Part shown: one piece after another, positions 43,793 to 51,970 of the stretch
Numbering within the stretch: the first letter of the stretch is position 1
How the letters are laid out: the number at the start of each line of letters is the position of its first letter
Assembly (NCBI GenBank): GCA_045576235.1
Contig: JAZNGA010000030.1
Location: 56,742-120,741 of the forward strand
Source of the DNA: SIG437 sp045576235
GTDB taxonomy: Bacteria; Bacillota; Clostridia; UBA1381; UBA9506
Direction of reading: 5' to 3'
DNA: 64,000 nt
Position numbers and translations under genes: made by a program
The notes under the pieces: generated by a model
Told to the model about the DNA's origin: nothing
Databases searched by the model: none
Seen by the model: the letters and a program-made list of their open reading frames with translations, nothing else

Positions 43793-44293
43793 TTATTTTT
43801 TGTTTTTTATAAATTTAAGAGCTTTGAAATTTTTTCGAAGTGAAAAAAATAAGTTTTTAAATATTTTTTTCAAAACACGAAAAGCGGGAAAAATAGCAAA
43901 ATACATTACTACATATAATAGTTTATACATAAATTTAAGTGGTGTCAATAGTATTTTCAAAAAAAATTCAGAAATTCTGCAAAAAACATCAATAAAACGA
44001 CATAAAAAAAGACTGACAAATCTGCTTAAAGACAAAAAGTAGAGAAAGCTCCCCAAAATAGCTCCTAAAAATTGATAAAACCTGATTGCTCCATTGTTCG
44101 TATGATATATAACAAAAAACATAATTGCTGCGGCAATAATCCAAAAAATAATATCCTGAGCAGTAGATAGAAAAGCACCTGAGCTCGCCTTTTTTCTTAT
44201 CAGCCTGAAAATGTCAAAAACAATTGAAATTAAAACACCAGCAAAAATTGAATGGAGAAAAACAAAGAGCTCGTGTGAAAGTGAAAAAAACAT
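43793..44293 (-). CDS. yabQ: Spore cortex protein YabQ
   Basis: 166 residues, ATG 44293, AAGGAGCAGAT upstream. Four membrane helices ('LHSIFAGVLISIVFDIFRLI', 'DIIFWIIAAAIMFFVIYHTN', 'FYQFLGAILGSFLYFLSLSR') and a basic C-terminus rich in Phe, Leu and Lys. Family members sit in the forespore outer membrane and are needed for cortex formation. Between yabP and divIC, as in Bacillus and Clostridium. Confidence 0.92.
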   Translation of the reverse strand: MFFSLSHELFVFLHSIFAGVLISIVFDIFRLIRKKASSGAFLSTAQDIIFWIIAAAIMFFVIYHTNNGAIRFYQFLGAILGSFLYFLSLSRFVSLFLCRFIDVFCRISEFFLKILLTPLKFMYKLLYVVMYFAIFPAFRVLKKIFKNLFFSLRKNFKALKFIKNKK

Positions 44294-44302
44294 ATCTGCT
44301 CC

Positions 44303-44578
44303 TTATTTAAAAAGCTTTTTAAATAAGCCTTTTTGTTTTCCACCATAGTTTTTTCCTGAATATAAAATGCTGAATATTTCTCCTTCAATAGAGAGGTCAC
44401 CGGAGCTTACATCAAGCTTTTGTATATGCAGATTGTCGCCTTCAATTTCAATTATGTCTTCATCTGTAAGCAGAATGATTTTTCTTTCATCAAAAGTGTC
44501 CACATCTGCTACTTGTGTTATTGTCAAAAAACTCCGTTCCTTTAAAATCAGGCTGTGTGGCTTTTTATTTTCTTCCAT
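44303..44578 (-). CDS. yabP: Sporulation protein YabP
   Basis: 91 residues, ATG 44578, GGAGGAATTT upstream. 'HSLILKERSFLTITQVADVD', 'TFDERKIILLTDEDIIEIEG', 'LHIQKLDVSSGDLSIEGEIF' and 'SILYSG' match the YabP/YqfC family. It is needed for spore coat/cortex assembly and pairs with yabQ. The sigma-E-like promoter at 44610-44636 agrees with mother-cell expression. Confidence 0.93.
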   Translation of the reverse strand: MEENKKPHSLILKERSFLTITQVADVDTFDERKIILLTDEDIIEIEGDNLHIQKLDVSSGDLSIEGEIFSILYSGKNYGGKQKGLFKKLFK

Positions 44579-44609
44579 AATAAATTCCTCCGATTGCTTT
44601 TATTATTAC

Positions 44610-44636
44610 ATCATATGATAAAGAGCAGACGAATAT
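44610..44636 (-). promoter_or_regulatory. Sigma-E-like promoter of yabP-yabQ-divIC-S1
   Basis: On the minus strand ATATT (plus 44632-44636), 14 bases, CATATGAT (plus 44610-44617). This agrees with the sigma-E pattern ATATT-N14-CATAnAnT. It is about 32 bases before the yabP start. Confidence 0.6.
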
Positions 44637-44688
44637 GAAAAAATAGTATCCATTCGGTGAATTATCAAAAAAGTTATATATAAAAGTG

Positions 44689-44717
44689 CTGACATTTTAT
44701 TTGGCAAAGAGTATAAT
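44689..44717 (+). promoter_or_regulatory. Promoter of the glp operon
   Basis: CTGACA at 44689-44694, 17 bases, TATAAT at 44712-44717. The attenuator follows about 25 bases on. Confidence 0.75.
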
Positions 44718-44741
44718 AAGAATAATGTGTTGAGAATAGGA

Positions 44742-44790
44742 GTCGCATCAAAGAGGGCAGTTTTGCCTTTCTTTGTTGTGGCTTTTTTTG
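44742..44790 (+). terminator. Leader attenuator of the glp operon (GlpP target)
   Basis: GTCGCATCAAAGAGGGCA, loop GTTT, TGCCTTTCTTTGTTGTGGC with some G-T pairs, then TTTTTTTGTTT. It sits between promoter and first gene, so read-through is needed. GlpP at the end of the operon is a glycerol-3-phosphate antiterminator that acts on just this kind of leader. Confidence 0.8.
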
Positions 44791-44811
44791 TTTAAAAACG
44801 GAGGTAAGATT

Positions 44812-45845
44812 ATGTTTGATGTTGCTGTTATAGGCGCAGGTGTCGTGGGTGGCCTTATTGCAAGAGAACTGAAAAAGTATGAGCTGTCTGTATGTTTAAT
44901 CGAAAAGGAAAATGATGTTGCGATGGGAGCGACGAAAGCAAACAGCGCAATTGTGCATGCAGGTTTTGACGCTGAATGTGGAACGCTTAAAGCAAAATAT
45001 ATGATAAACGCGGCAGGAGTCAATTCTGACGAAATTGCAAGGCTTGCAGGAGATGAGAGTTTTTCTGTTAATGCAAGAAAAGGACAATATTTGCTTCTTG
45101 ACTCAGAATGTGGAAATCTTTGCAAAACAACGATTTTCAGAACACCTACAAAAATGGGTAAAGGAATTTTGATTTCACCGACTGTTGATGAAAACATAAT
45201 TTTAGGTCCGACAGCTTTAGACACGGGAAATAAAGAAGAAAAGAAAGTGACGCAAAAAGGATTAAATGATATTATGCGTAATGCGTCTGAATGTGTTACA
45301 AAAATCCCTTTTAATAAAGCAATAACATCATTTGCCGGTCTGCGAGCTGTCGGAAACACGGGAGACTTCATAATTGGAGCATCAAAAGACATCAGCGGAT
45401 TTATAAATGTTGCAGGAATTGAGTCTCCGGGGCTCACGGCTTCTCCTGCAATTGCTCAACATGTTGTCGAGATATTGAAGTCAATCGGATTAAAGCTTAA
45501 GAAAAAGACTGATTTTGATGGAAAAAGGATGCCTTCTGATTTTTTAAAGAGTTTGACTTTAGAAGAAAAAATGAATTGATAAAAAAAGACTCTTCATTTG
45601 GCAGAATTATCTGCAGATGTGAGGGAGTGACGGAAGGAGAAATATTAACTTCAATCAGACAAAATCCAAAGCCACTTGATTTAGATGGAGTTAAAAGAAG
45701 GACAAGAAGTGGCATGGGACGGTGTCATGGTGGTTTTTGCAGTCCTAATGTTCAGGGGCTGATTGCAAAAGAGCTTTCCATAAACTATGAGGAAGTGACG
45801 AAGTCGGGCGGAAATTCAAAGCTGATATTTGAAAAAATCAGATAA
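44812..45845 (+). pseudogene. Anaerobic glycerol-3-phosphate dehydrogenase GlpA-like gene, deleted and frameshifted
   Basis: From ATG 44812 the FAD fold begins well ('FDVAVIGAGVVGGLIARELK', 'GATKANSAIVHAGFDAECG'), but 'GTLKAKYMINAAGVNSDEIA' joins the N-terminal region directly to a point ~110 residues later in normal GlpA: an in-frame deletion. At 45565-45571 a run of six A's gives 'EEKMN-stop', whereas one more A would give EEKNELIKKD and lead on to the [2Fe-2S] BFD-like domain ('IICRCEGVTEGEIL', 'RTRSGMGRCHGGFCSPNVQG'), ending at 45845. Very probably inactive. The normal enzyme oxidises G3P to DHAP. Confidence 0.85.
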
Positions 45846-45861
45846 GGATTGAGGTGGAGAT

Positions 45862-47109
45862 ATGCAAAAAAGAGATATAGTCATAATAGGAGGCGGACCT
45901 GCGGGAATGGCAGCGGCGGTCAAAGCTTAAAAATCAGGGGCAAGAGATGTTCTAATAATTGACAGAGAAAAAACACCGGGCGGAATTTTGAATCAGTGCA
46001 TACATAATGGATTTGGACTAATGAGATATTCAAAAGAGCTCACAGGCCCCGAATTTGCGTGGGAACTTGAAAAATGTGTGCGTGATGAAAACATTGAAAT
46101 CCTTTCTGGCACGATGGTGACAAATGTAACAGAGAATAAAATAATAACTCTGACAAATAAACAAGATGGTATTTTTCAGATAAAAGCAAAAGCAATAATT
46201 CTTGCAATGGGATGCAGAGAAAGGTCACGAGGGGCGCTATCGCTTCCGGGAACACGCCCATCAGGTGTTTTCACAGCGGGCTCTGCTCAGAAATATATTA
46301 ACATTTTAGGATATCTCCCGGGAAAAGAAGTTGTGATTTTAGGTTCTGGTGACATTGGCTTGATCATGGCAAGACGAATGACATTAGAAGGCGCTGCTAT
46401 CAAGGCTGTTTGTGAGATTATGCCATATTCTGCAGGTCTGACAAGAAACATTGTTCAATGCCTTGACGATTTTAACATTCCGTTAAAGCTCAGCCATACA
46501 ATCACCGAAATTCACGGGAAAGAGCGTGTCATTGGAGTGACGATTTCTGCAGTTGATGAGGAAAAAAAGCCAATTAAAGGAACAGAGGAATATATAAAAT
46601 GCGACACAGTCCTGCTCTCCTGTGGTCTGATTCCTGAAAATGAGCTTTCAAAGAAAATGGGAATAGAGCTTGACCCTGTGACAAATGGGGCTAAGGTCAA
46701 TCAGTTCAGGGAAACATCTGTTCCCGGTGTGTTTGCTTGCGGAAATGTTCTTCATGTCCATGACCTTGCCGATTATGCAGCGGAAGAAGCTGAAATAGCA
46801 GGCGAAGCAGCAGCAAACTATGTTTCTGGAAGAATCAGAAAAGACGATGAATTTCCGATAGAATGTGGTGAAAATGTGAGGTATGTTGTTCCTCAAACGC
46901 TTTCTGTTTCATCTGACAATGATTCTGTTTTATATTTTAGAGTTGCAAATCCGTTAAAAAATGCTACAATAATAGTAAAACAAAATGAAAAAGTTCTTTT
47001 AACAAAAAAGAAAAATAAGTTTATGCCTAGTGAAATGGAAATGATTAAACTTTCGCAAGAGATGATTTCATCTGCGGATAAAATTGTTTTGGAGGTGAAG
47101 CAGCAATGA
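45862..47109 (+). pseudogene. FAD/NAD(P) oxidoreductase of the glp operon with an internal TAA
   Basis: ATG 45862 (GGTGGAGAT upstream). 'RDIVIIGGGPAGMAAAVKA' is followed by TAA at 45928-45930; the same frame goes on with 'KSGARDVLIIDREKTPGGIL' and remains open to 47109 ('GMRCRERSRG' type region, 'EVVILGSGDIGLIMARRMTL', 'GVFACGNVLHVHDLADYAAE'). Only one base change separates TAA from a sense codon. A shorter protein could start at ATG 46003 or 46021 but would lack the first FAD loop. It is the GlpB-like partner of the anaerobic G3P dehydrogenase. Confidence 0.82.
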
Positions 47110-47450
47110 AAGAATTGACATGTATCATTTGTCCTATGGGGTGTTCCGTCTCTGTTTTTGAAGAAGAAAATGGTGAACTGAGAATTTCGGGAAACTCATG
47201 CAAAAGAGGAGAAGAATATGCTAAAGGCGAAGTTTTATGTCCGTCGAGAACGCTGACAACTTCTGTCAGAGCGTCAAATGGAGCAATTCTTTCAGTTAAG
47301 TCTGAAAAGCCAATTCCTAAAGAATTGCTGTTTGATGCTGTTAAGGAAATTGCAAAAAGCGAAGCGAAATGCCCTGTTTCTGTTGGTGATATAATAATAA
47401 AAAACATTCTTGATACGGGAATTGACATAATTGCTACGAAATCTGTTTAA
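47106..47450 (+). CDS. DUF1667 protein of the anaerobic glp operon
   Basis: 114 residues, ATG 47106 overlapping the preceding gene by 4 bases. 'LTCIICPMGCSVSVFEEENG' and 'ISGNSCKRGEEYAKGEVLCP' carry four conserved Cys (CxxC...C...C) and it ends in a helical domain. DUF1667 genes stand third in clostridial G3P dehydrogenase operons and probably bind a metal or Fe-S cluster for electron transfer. This copy is intact though both partners are broken. Confidence 0.88.
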   Translation: MKELTCIICPMGCSVSVFEEENGELRISGNSCKRGEEYAKGEVLCPSRTLTTSVRASNGAILSVKSEKPIPKELLFDAVKEIAKSEAKCPVSVGDIIIKNILDTGIDIIATKSV

Positions 47451-47478
47451 AATAGTCAAACGAGAAGGAGAAGAAATC

Positions 47479-48036
47479 ATGTTAAATCTTCGGGAAAAAT
47501 GTATAATAGCGGCAGTGCGCGATAACGCAGAATTAGAGGCGGCGCTTATTAATGGCCCTGAAAACATATTTTTATTAAAATCAAATATTCTGAAGTTGCC
47601 GAAAATAACAAAGCTCGCCAATGAAAAAAATAAAAAAATTTTTGTGCACATAGATTTAACGGACGGGGTATCAAAAGATTCTGCCGGCGTTGAATTTATA
47701 TCAAAAACTTTAGTTGACGGAATTATAAGCACAAGGACAAATCTTATTAAATGTGCGCGTGAACATGGGCTTTCGACTGTTCAGAGATTTTTTATAGTTG
47801 ATTCAAAATCTATTGACACGGCATATGAATCATTTAAATCTTCAAGACCGGACATGGTGGAGCTTTTGCCCGGGGTTATTCCAAAGGTAATCAGAAATTT
47901 TTCGGAAAATCTTGAAATTCCAATAATTGCGGGCGGACTTATTGAATCAGAAGCAGATGTGAAATTTGCATTTGACGCAGGCGCATCTGCAATTTCAACA
48001 GGGAAAAAAGAACTCTGGAATATAATGACGCAATAA
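47479..48036 (+). CDS. glpP: Glycerol-3-phosphate responsive antiterminator GlpP
   Basis: 185 residues from ATG 47479 (GAGAAGGAGAAG upstream). TIM-barrel-like: 'IIAAVRDNAELEAALINGPE', 'NKKIFVHIDLTDGVSKDSAG', 'DGIISTRTNLIKCAREHGLS', 'PDMVELLPGVIPKVI', 'IPIIAGGLIESEADVKFAFD'. GlpP binds G3P and lets polymerase pass a leader terminator. That leader is present at 44742-44790. The gene seems intact. Confidence 0.94.
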   Translation: MLNLREKCIIAAVRDNAELEAALINGPENIFLLKSNILKLPKITKLANEKNKKIFVHIDLTDGVSKDSAGVEFISKTLVDGIISTRTNLIKCAREHGLSTVQRFFIVDSKSIDTAYESFKSSRPDMVELLPGVIPKVIRNFSENLEIPIIAGGLIESEADVKFAFDAGASAISTGKKELWNIMTQ

Positions 48037-48050
48037 TGCTGCAGATTAAC

Positions 48051-48090
48051 TTAAAATTATAAAGCTGTGTGTAATTTTAACAATTTTTTT
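48051..48090 (+). terminator. Probable terminator of the glp operon
   Basis: TTAAAATTA (48051-48059), loop with AAGCTGTG, TAATTTTAA (48072-48080), then TTTTTTT (48084-48090). The stem is only A-T, so it is weak. Confidence 0.55.
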
Positions 48091-48142
48091 CGTTTATTCA
48101 CAGATTGTTTAAATAATATTTCATTTATTTTTCAAAATACGG

Positions 48143-48172
48143 TTGACAATTGCATATTTAATAATGTATAAT
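48143..48172 (+). promoter_or_regulatory. Promoter of rpsU
   Basis: TTGACA at 48143-48148, 18 bases, TATAAT at 48167-48172. The ~90-base leader contains TGGAA...TTCCA (48217-48239) and might carry autoregulation; not shown. Confidence 0.75.
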
Positions 48173-48271
48173 AAAAGATGTGGTTTTTTGTTACATAATA
48201 TGTGATGGGAAACTCTGGAATCGTTTTACTTGCGTTCCAAACTCGGAAAATTGGAGGGAGGGAATTTAATA

Positions 48272-48448
48272 ATGTCCGAAATTAGACTCAAAGATCATGA
48301 ATCTTTAGATAGTGCACTCAGACGCTTTAAGCGTTCATGTGCAAGAGATGGTGTACTTGCTGAGGTTAGAAAAAGAGAGCACTATGAAAAGCCCAGTGTA
48401 AAGAGAAAGAAGAAATCTGAGGCTGCAAGAAAAAGAAAGTTTAAATAA
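48272..48448 (+). CDS. rpsU: Ribosomal protein S21
   Basis: 58 residues from ATG 48272 (TTGGAGGGAGGG upstream). 'SEIRLKDHESLDSALRRFKR', 'SCARDGVLAEVRKREHYEKP', then a Lys/Arg tail. S21 binds the 30S platform near the anti-Shine-Dalgarno. Single-gene unit here, with promoter and terminator. Confidence 0.97.
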   Translation: MSEIRLKDHESLDSALRRFKRSCARDGVLAEVRKREHYEKPSVKRKKKSEAARKRKFK

Positions 48449-48480
48449 GTCTTAAATTTTGCGAAGTTATTAAAATGAAA

Positions 48481-48518
48481 AGCCTTCTGTGCTGATTTAG
48501 CACAGAAGGCTTCTTTTC
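48481..48518 (+). terminator. Terminator of rpsU
   Basis: AGCCTTCTGTGCT, loop GATTT, AGCACAGAAGGCT, then TTCTTTT. Confidence 0.9.
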
Positions 48519-48545
48519 ATATGGAGGAACTAATTTTTTTAGAAA

Positions 48546-48665
48546 TTAGCAGCCACAGCCGTTGTTTGAGCCTGAGCAGCAGCTGAAGAAGAGGATAATA
48601 AGAATTATCCATAAGCAGCAGTTGTTACCACCGAAGCCATTGAATAAACCTCTGTCACATCCCAT
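48546..48665 (-). CDS. Small Cys-rich one-helix membrane protein (39 aa)
   Basis: Start ATG 48665 with AGGAGGTAAAT upstream on the minus strand. It reads MGCDRGLFNGFGGNNCC, a hydrophobic helix LWIILIILFF, and SCCSGSNNGCGC. The Gly/Asn/Cys-rich ends around one helix recall the small YjcZ-type sporulation peptides of Clostridia and Bacillus. The near-perfect ribosome site and the family-like shape make it real. It is too short for usual gene finders. Role unknown, perhaps spore-associated. Confidence 0.75.
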   Translation of the reverse strand: MGCDRGLFNGFGGNNCCLWIILIILFFSCCSGSNNGCGC

Positions 48666-48770
48666 TACGATTTACCTCCTTTATTTGGTTATGTAATATA
48701 CTATGCAAGAGGCTGTTTGTTGGTTACAGGGAAGAGTGGTTAATTTTTTTTGATTCCTTTTTTATGAGAA

Positions 48771-48801
48771 TAAAAAAGAGCCTTCCAAAAAGGAAGGCTC
48801 T
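48771..48801 (-). terminator. Terminator of the leftward transketolase operon
   Basis: On the minus strand GAGCCTTCC, loop TTTTT, GGAAGGCTC, then TTTTTTA. Confidence 0.88.
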
Positions 48802-48815
48802 CATTGCAGAAAATA

Positions 48816-49754
48816 TTATTTCTTAAGTGCAATAGCTTCTTTTGCTTTTTTAATAATGTTTTTAGCTGTTAAACCATATTCTTCTAAAAGAATTGCAGGC
48901 TTACCTGATTTGCCGAACTTGTCTTCTGTTCCAACTCTGAGCATAGGAACAGGGCATGTCTCACAAAGAACTTCAGCAACAGCACTGCCAAGACCGCCGA
49001 TGATGTTATGCTCTTCAGCTGTAACAATAGCGCCTGTTTCTTTTGCTGCTTTTGCAATGATTTCTTTATCGATAGGCTTAATTGTGTGAATGTTGATAAC
49101 ACGCGCACTGATGCCTTCTTCAGCTAATGCTTTTCCTGCTTCAATAGCTTCAGGAACCATAAGACCTGTAGCGATGATTGTAACATCTTTACCATCTGCA
49201 AGCTGAACGCCTTTGCCAAGCTCAAACTTATATGTTGCTCTGTCGAAAAGTTCAGGAACAGCAAGTCTTCCGAATCTTAAATAAACAGGGCCGTTATGCT
49301 TGATAGCAGCTTCAACAGCTAAGATTGATTCTGTTGCATCGGCAGGGTTTAAGATAACCATGCCCGGAATTGTTCTCATGATGCCGATGTCTTCTAAGCA
49401 CTGATGAGTTGCACCGTCTTCACCAACAGAAATGCCGGCGTGAGTAGCACCGATTTTAACATTTAATTTAGGATAGCCAACAGAGTTTCTGATTTGTTCG
49501 AAAGCTCTGCCTGCAGCAAACATAGCAAAAGAGCTTACGAAAACTGTTTTGCCTGTTGAAGCAATACCTGCAGCGGTTGACACCATGTTTGCTTCTGCAA
49601 TACCGGCGTTAAAGAATCTTTCGGGGAACTTCTTTTTAAAAGTGTCTGTTTTTGTTGATTTTGAGAGGTCAGCGTCAAATACGATAATATCATATTTTTC
49701 ACCAAATTCAGCTAAAGCTAAACCATAAGCCTCACGAGTTGCGATTTTTCCCAT
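48816..49754 (-). CDS. Transketolase, C-terminal subunit
   Basis: 312 residues, ATG 49754, which touches the stop of the N-terminal subunit. Pyrimidine-binding domain: 'KIATREAYGLALAEFGEKYD', 'AGIAEANMVSTAAGIASTGK', the catalytic Glu in 'AAGRAFEQIRNSVGYPKLNV', 'GATHQCLEDIGIMRTIPGMV'; then the C-terminal domain from ~190. Split transketolases are usual in Clostridia. It moves two-carbon ketol units in the pentose phosphate path. Confidence 0.93.
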   Translation of the reverse strand: MGKIATREAYGLALAEFGEKYDIIVFDADLSKSTKTDTFKKKFPERFFNAGIAEANMVSTAAGIASTGKTVFVSSFAMFAAGRAFEQIRNSVGYPKLNVKIGATHAGISVGEDGATHQCLEDIGIMRTIPGMVILNPADATESILAVEAAIKHNGPVYLRFGRLAVPELFDRATYKFELGKGVQLADGKDVTIIATGLMVPEAIEAGKALAEEGISARVINIHTIKPIDKEIIAKAAKETGAIVTAEEHNIIGGLGSAVAEVLCETCPVPMLRVGTEDKFGKSGKPAILLEEYGLTAKNIIKKAKEAIALKK

Positions 49755-50602
49755 TATGCTTGCACCTCCAGTTCTTTTATGCGAGCATCAATTTCTGCGA
49801 TAGCCTGGTTATATTGCTCTTCGTTAGGAGCGCTGCCATGCCATGATGCCTGATTTTCCATAAATGAAACACCTTTACCTTTAACACTCTTTAAGATGAT
49901 AACTGTAGGCTTGCCTTTGAAGCCGTGAGCTTCCATAATTGCATCATAAAGTGCTATGTGGTCATGTGCATCACAAATAATTACATTCCAGCCAAAAGCT
50001 GCAAACTTTTCATCTATCGGAAGAGGAGACATAACCTTTGAAATGTCGCCGTCAATCTGAAGACCGTTAAAGTCAACAAAAGCCGTCACATTGTCAAGTT
50101 TATAGTGAGCAGCAAACATAGCAGCCTCCCAAACCTGACCTTCTTCAATTTCACCGTCTCCCAAAACAGTGTAAACTCTGTAATCTTTGTTGTCAATCTT
50201 AGCAGCGAGAGCCATACCGTTTGCTGCACAGATTCCCTGACCGAGTGAACCTGTTGACATATCAACACCGGGAACACCTTTCATATCAGGATGTCCCTGA
50301 AGATAGCTGTCTGCTTTTCTGAATGTTGCAACATCTTCTGTCGGGAAAAATCCTCTTTCTGCAAGCGCGCCATAGAGAGCAGGACTGCAGTGACCTTTAG
50401 AGAGAACAAATCTGTCTCGATCCTCCATTTTAGGATTTTTTGGATCAATGTTCATGACCTCAAAATAAAGTACGGATAAGAGATCCGCAATGGATAAAGA
50501 GCCGCCCGGATGACCTGATGCAGCATTATATACAGCAGTGAGAATGTTCTTTCTGATTTTTTCAGAAATTATGGAGAGTTCTCTTGCTCTGTTTTTATCC
50601 AT
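49754..50602 (-). CDS. Transketolase, N-terminal (TPP-binding) subunit
   Basis: 282 residues from ATG 50602, with AAAGGGGC 8 bases upstream; the TTG at 50620 is less likely. 'SGHPGGSLSIADLLSVLYFE', 'DRFVLSKGHCSPALYGALAE' and the TPP motif 'GDGEIEEGQVWEAAMFAAHY' to 'AFVDFNGLQIDG'. Together with the following gene it forms a complete transketolase. Ends with its stop overlapping the next start, so the subunits are made in step. Confidence 0.94.
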   Translation of the reverse strand: MDKNRARELSIISEKIRKNILTAVYNAASGHPGGSLSIADLLSVLYFEVMNIDPKNPKMEDRDRFVLSKGHCSPALYGALAERGFFPTEDVATFRKADSYLQGHPDMKGVPGVDMSTGSLGQGICAANGMALAAKIDNKDYRVYTVLGDGEIEEGQVWEAAMFAAHYKLDNVTAFVDFNGLQIDGDISKVMSPLPIDEKFAAFGWNVIICDAHDHIALYDAIMEAHGFKGKPTVIILKSVKGKGVSFMENQASWHGSAPNEEQYNQAIAEIDARIKELEVQA

Positions 50603-50625
50603 ATTTTTCGCCCCTTTCAAAAATT

Positions 50626-51510
50626 TTAATTTATAGGATATATTTTAAAACCTTCACCTGACACCTCGCGTGCTCCTATGAAGATAATAAACGCATTTTT
50701 ATCAACTTCCGACACTATGAGCCTGAGCCTTGGAAGCTCGTGCTTTTTTAAAACGCACATAAGCATTGTTCTGCTTGTGTTTTTATACATTCCTCTAACA
50801 CTTATGCTGCTTAAGCCTCTGTTTAAGTCGTTTATGATGTCGCAGGCAATCTTTTCGTGCTTGTCCGATATAATGTATGCAATTTTGGCTGAGTTTGCGC
50901 CTGAAATAATTGTGTCTATAAGGTAAGCTGAAATTAAAAGAGAAATTATACCATAAAGACTGAGGTTAATATCGGAAAAAACTATTGCACCAATAAAAAT
51001 TATTATAAAATCAATTATAAACAAACATTTTCCAACATCAACAAAAGGAAAGAGTCTGTTTAAAATTTTTGCTAAAACATCAACACCACCGGTCGTTGCG
51101 CCAATCATAAAAATCAGCCCCATACCTATACCGACAAGTGCACCGCCGAAAATTGAAGCAAGCAATCTGTCTGTAGTCAGTGGGGGAAGTGACGCGAATA
51201 AATCAATGAAGACAGAAAGCATAAGCGTTCCATAGGCAGTTTTAGAAAGAAAGCCTCTGCCAAGAAATTTACACCCCAAAAACAAAACAGGAATGTTTGC
51301 AATAATCATAAAAGCACCAATCGGAAAATTAAAAACGCTGTAAAGTATTATTCCGATTCCGCTTATTCCGCCGGCTACAATATCAGACGGAGCTAAAAAC
51401 AAGCTGATGCCTGATGCTGATATTAAAGCACCGACGGTTATTATAACATAAATTTTTAAGTTTCCCAATAGTTTTTTATGTTTTTTTAAAAAAATTTTCA
51501 GAATTTTCAC
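50626..51510 (-). CDS. YitT-family membrane protein (DUF161/DUF2179)
   Basis: 294 residues if started at GTG 51510; a TTG at 51531 is the alternative. Five to six membrane helices (~13-200): 'IYVIITVGALISASGISLFL', 'GGISGIGIILYSVFNFPIGA', 'MGLIFMIGATTGGVDVLAKI'. A C-terminal DUF2179 domain follows ('ISDKHEKIACDIINDLNRGL', 'LKKHELPRLRLIVSEVD'). Function of the family is unknown; perhaps transport. It lies 23 bases before the transketolase genes. Confidence 0.85.
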   Translation of the reverse strand: MKILKIFLKKHKKLLGNLKIYVIITVGALISASGISLFLAPSDIVAGGISGIGIILYSVFNFPIGAFMIIANIPVLFLGCKFLGRGFLSKTAYGTLMLSVFIDLFASLPPLTTDRLLASIFGGALVGIGMGLIFMIGATTGGVDVLAKILNRLFPFVDVGKCLFIIDFIIIFIGAIVFSDINLSLYGIISLLISAYLIDTIISGANSAKIAYIISDKHEKIACDIINDLNRGLSSISVRGMYKNTSRTMLMCVLKKHELPRLRLIVSEVDKNAFIIFIGAREVSGEGFKIYPIN

Positions 51511-51556
51511 CCCATTTAAAATTATGTACAATAAATTCGGGGTGATTTTTATTTAT

Positions 51557-51970
51557 TTAGTCCAAAGCCTTTGCCATTGCAACAGCACAGAGCTCAGAGA
51601 GTCTTTCTGTTTTACCTTCAAGGTAGAGATAGCCGATGAGAGCCTCAAAGCCTGTTGCTAAACGGTAATCTGTGACATCTGCATTTTTTGGAACAGTGGC
51701 AGATTTTGCATTTCTACCTCGTTTGAAAATCCAAAGCTCCTCTTCTGTGAGAATATCAAGCATAGCCTTTATTGAGGCAGCCTGAGCCTGAGCCTTGACA
51801 TATTTAATTGCTTCTTTATGAAGCTTTCCTGCAGGAGCATTATTTTTGCCTGCAATATGACATCTCACATAAAGCTCATAAACTCCGTCACCGATAAATG
51901 CAAGCGTTAGCGGAGAATATTCCTTTGGCGGAATATGTTTTTCGCTTTCTAATATATCATCAATCTTCAT
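51557..51970 (-). CDS. mrnC: Mini-ribonuclease III
   Basis: 137 residues, ATG 51970, within the end of cysS (11-base overlap). RNase III catalytic domain alone: 'YSPLTLAFIGDGVYELYVRC' and 'DYRLATGFEALIGYLYLEGK' carry the acidic residues. There is no dsRNA-binding domain. It matures 23S rRNA in Bacillus. cysS-mrnC is a conserved Firmicute pair. Confidence 0.95.
   Translation of the reverse strand: MKIDDILESEKHIPPKEYSPLTLAFIGDGVYELYVRCHIAGKNNAPAGKLHKEAIKYVKAQAQAASIKAMLDILTEEELWIFKRGRNAKSATVPKNADVTDYRLATGFEALIGYLYLEGKTERLSELCAVAMAKALD

Noticed and set aside
44773..44811. Longer start for the GlpA-like gene
   Set aside because: It would be inside the terminator stem of the leader; ATG 44812 has GGAGG at correct spacing.
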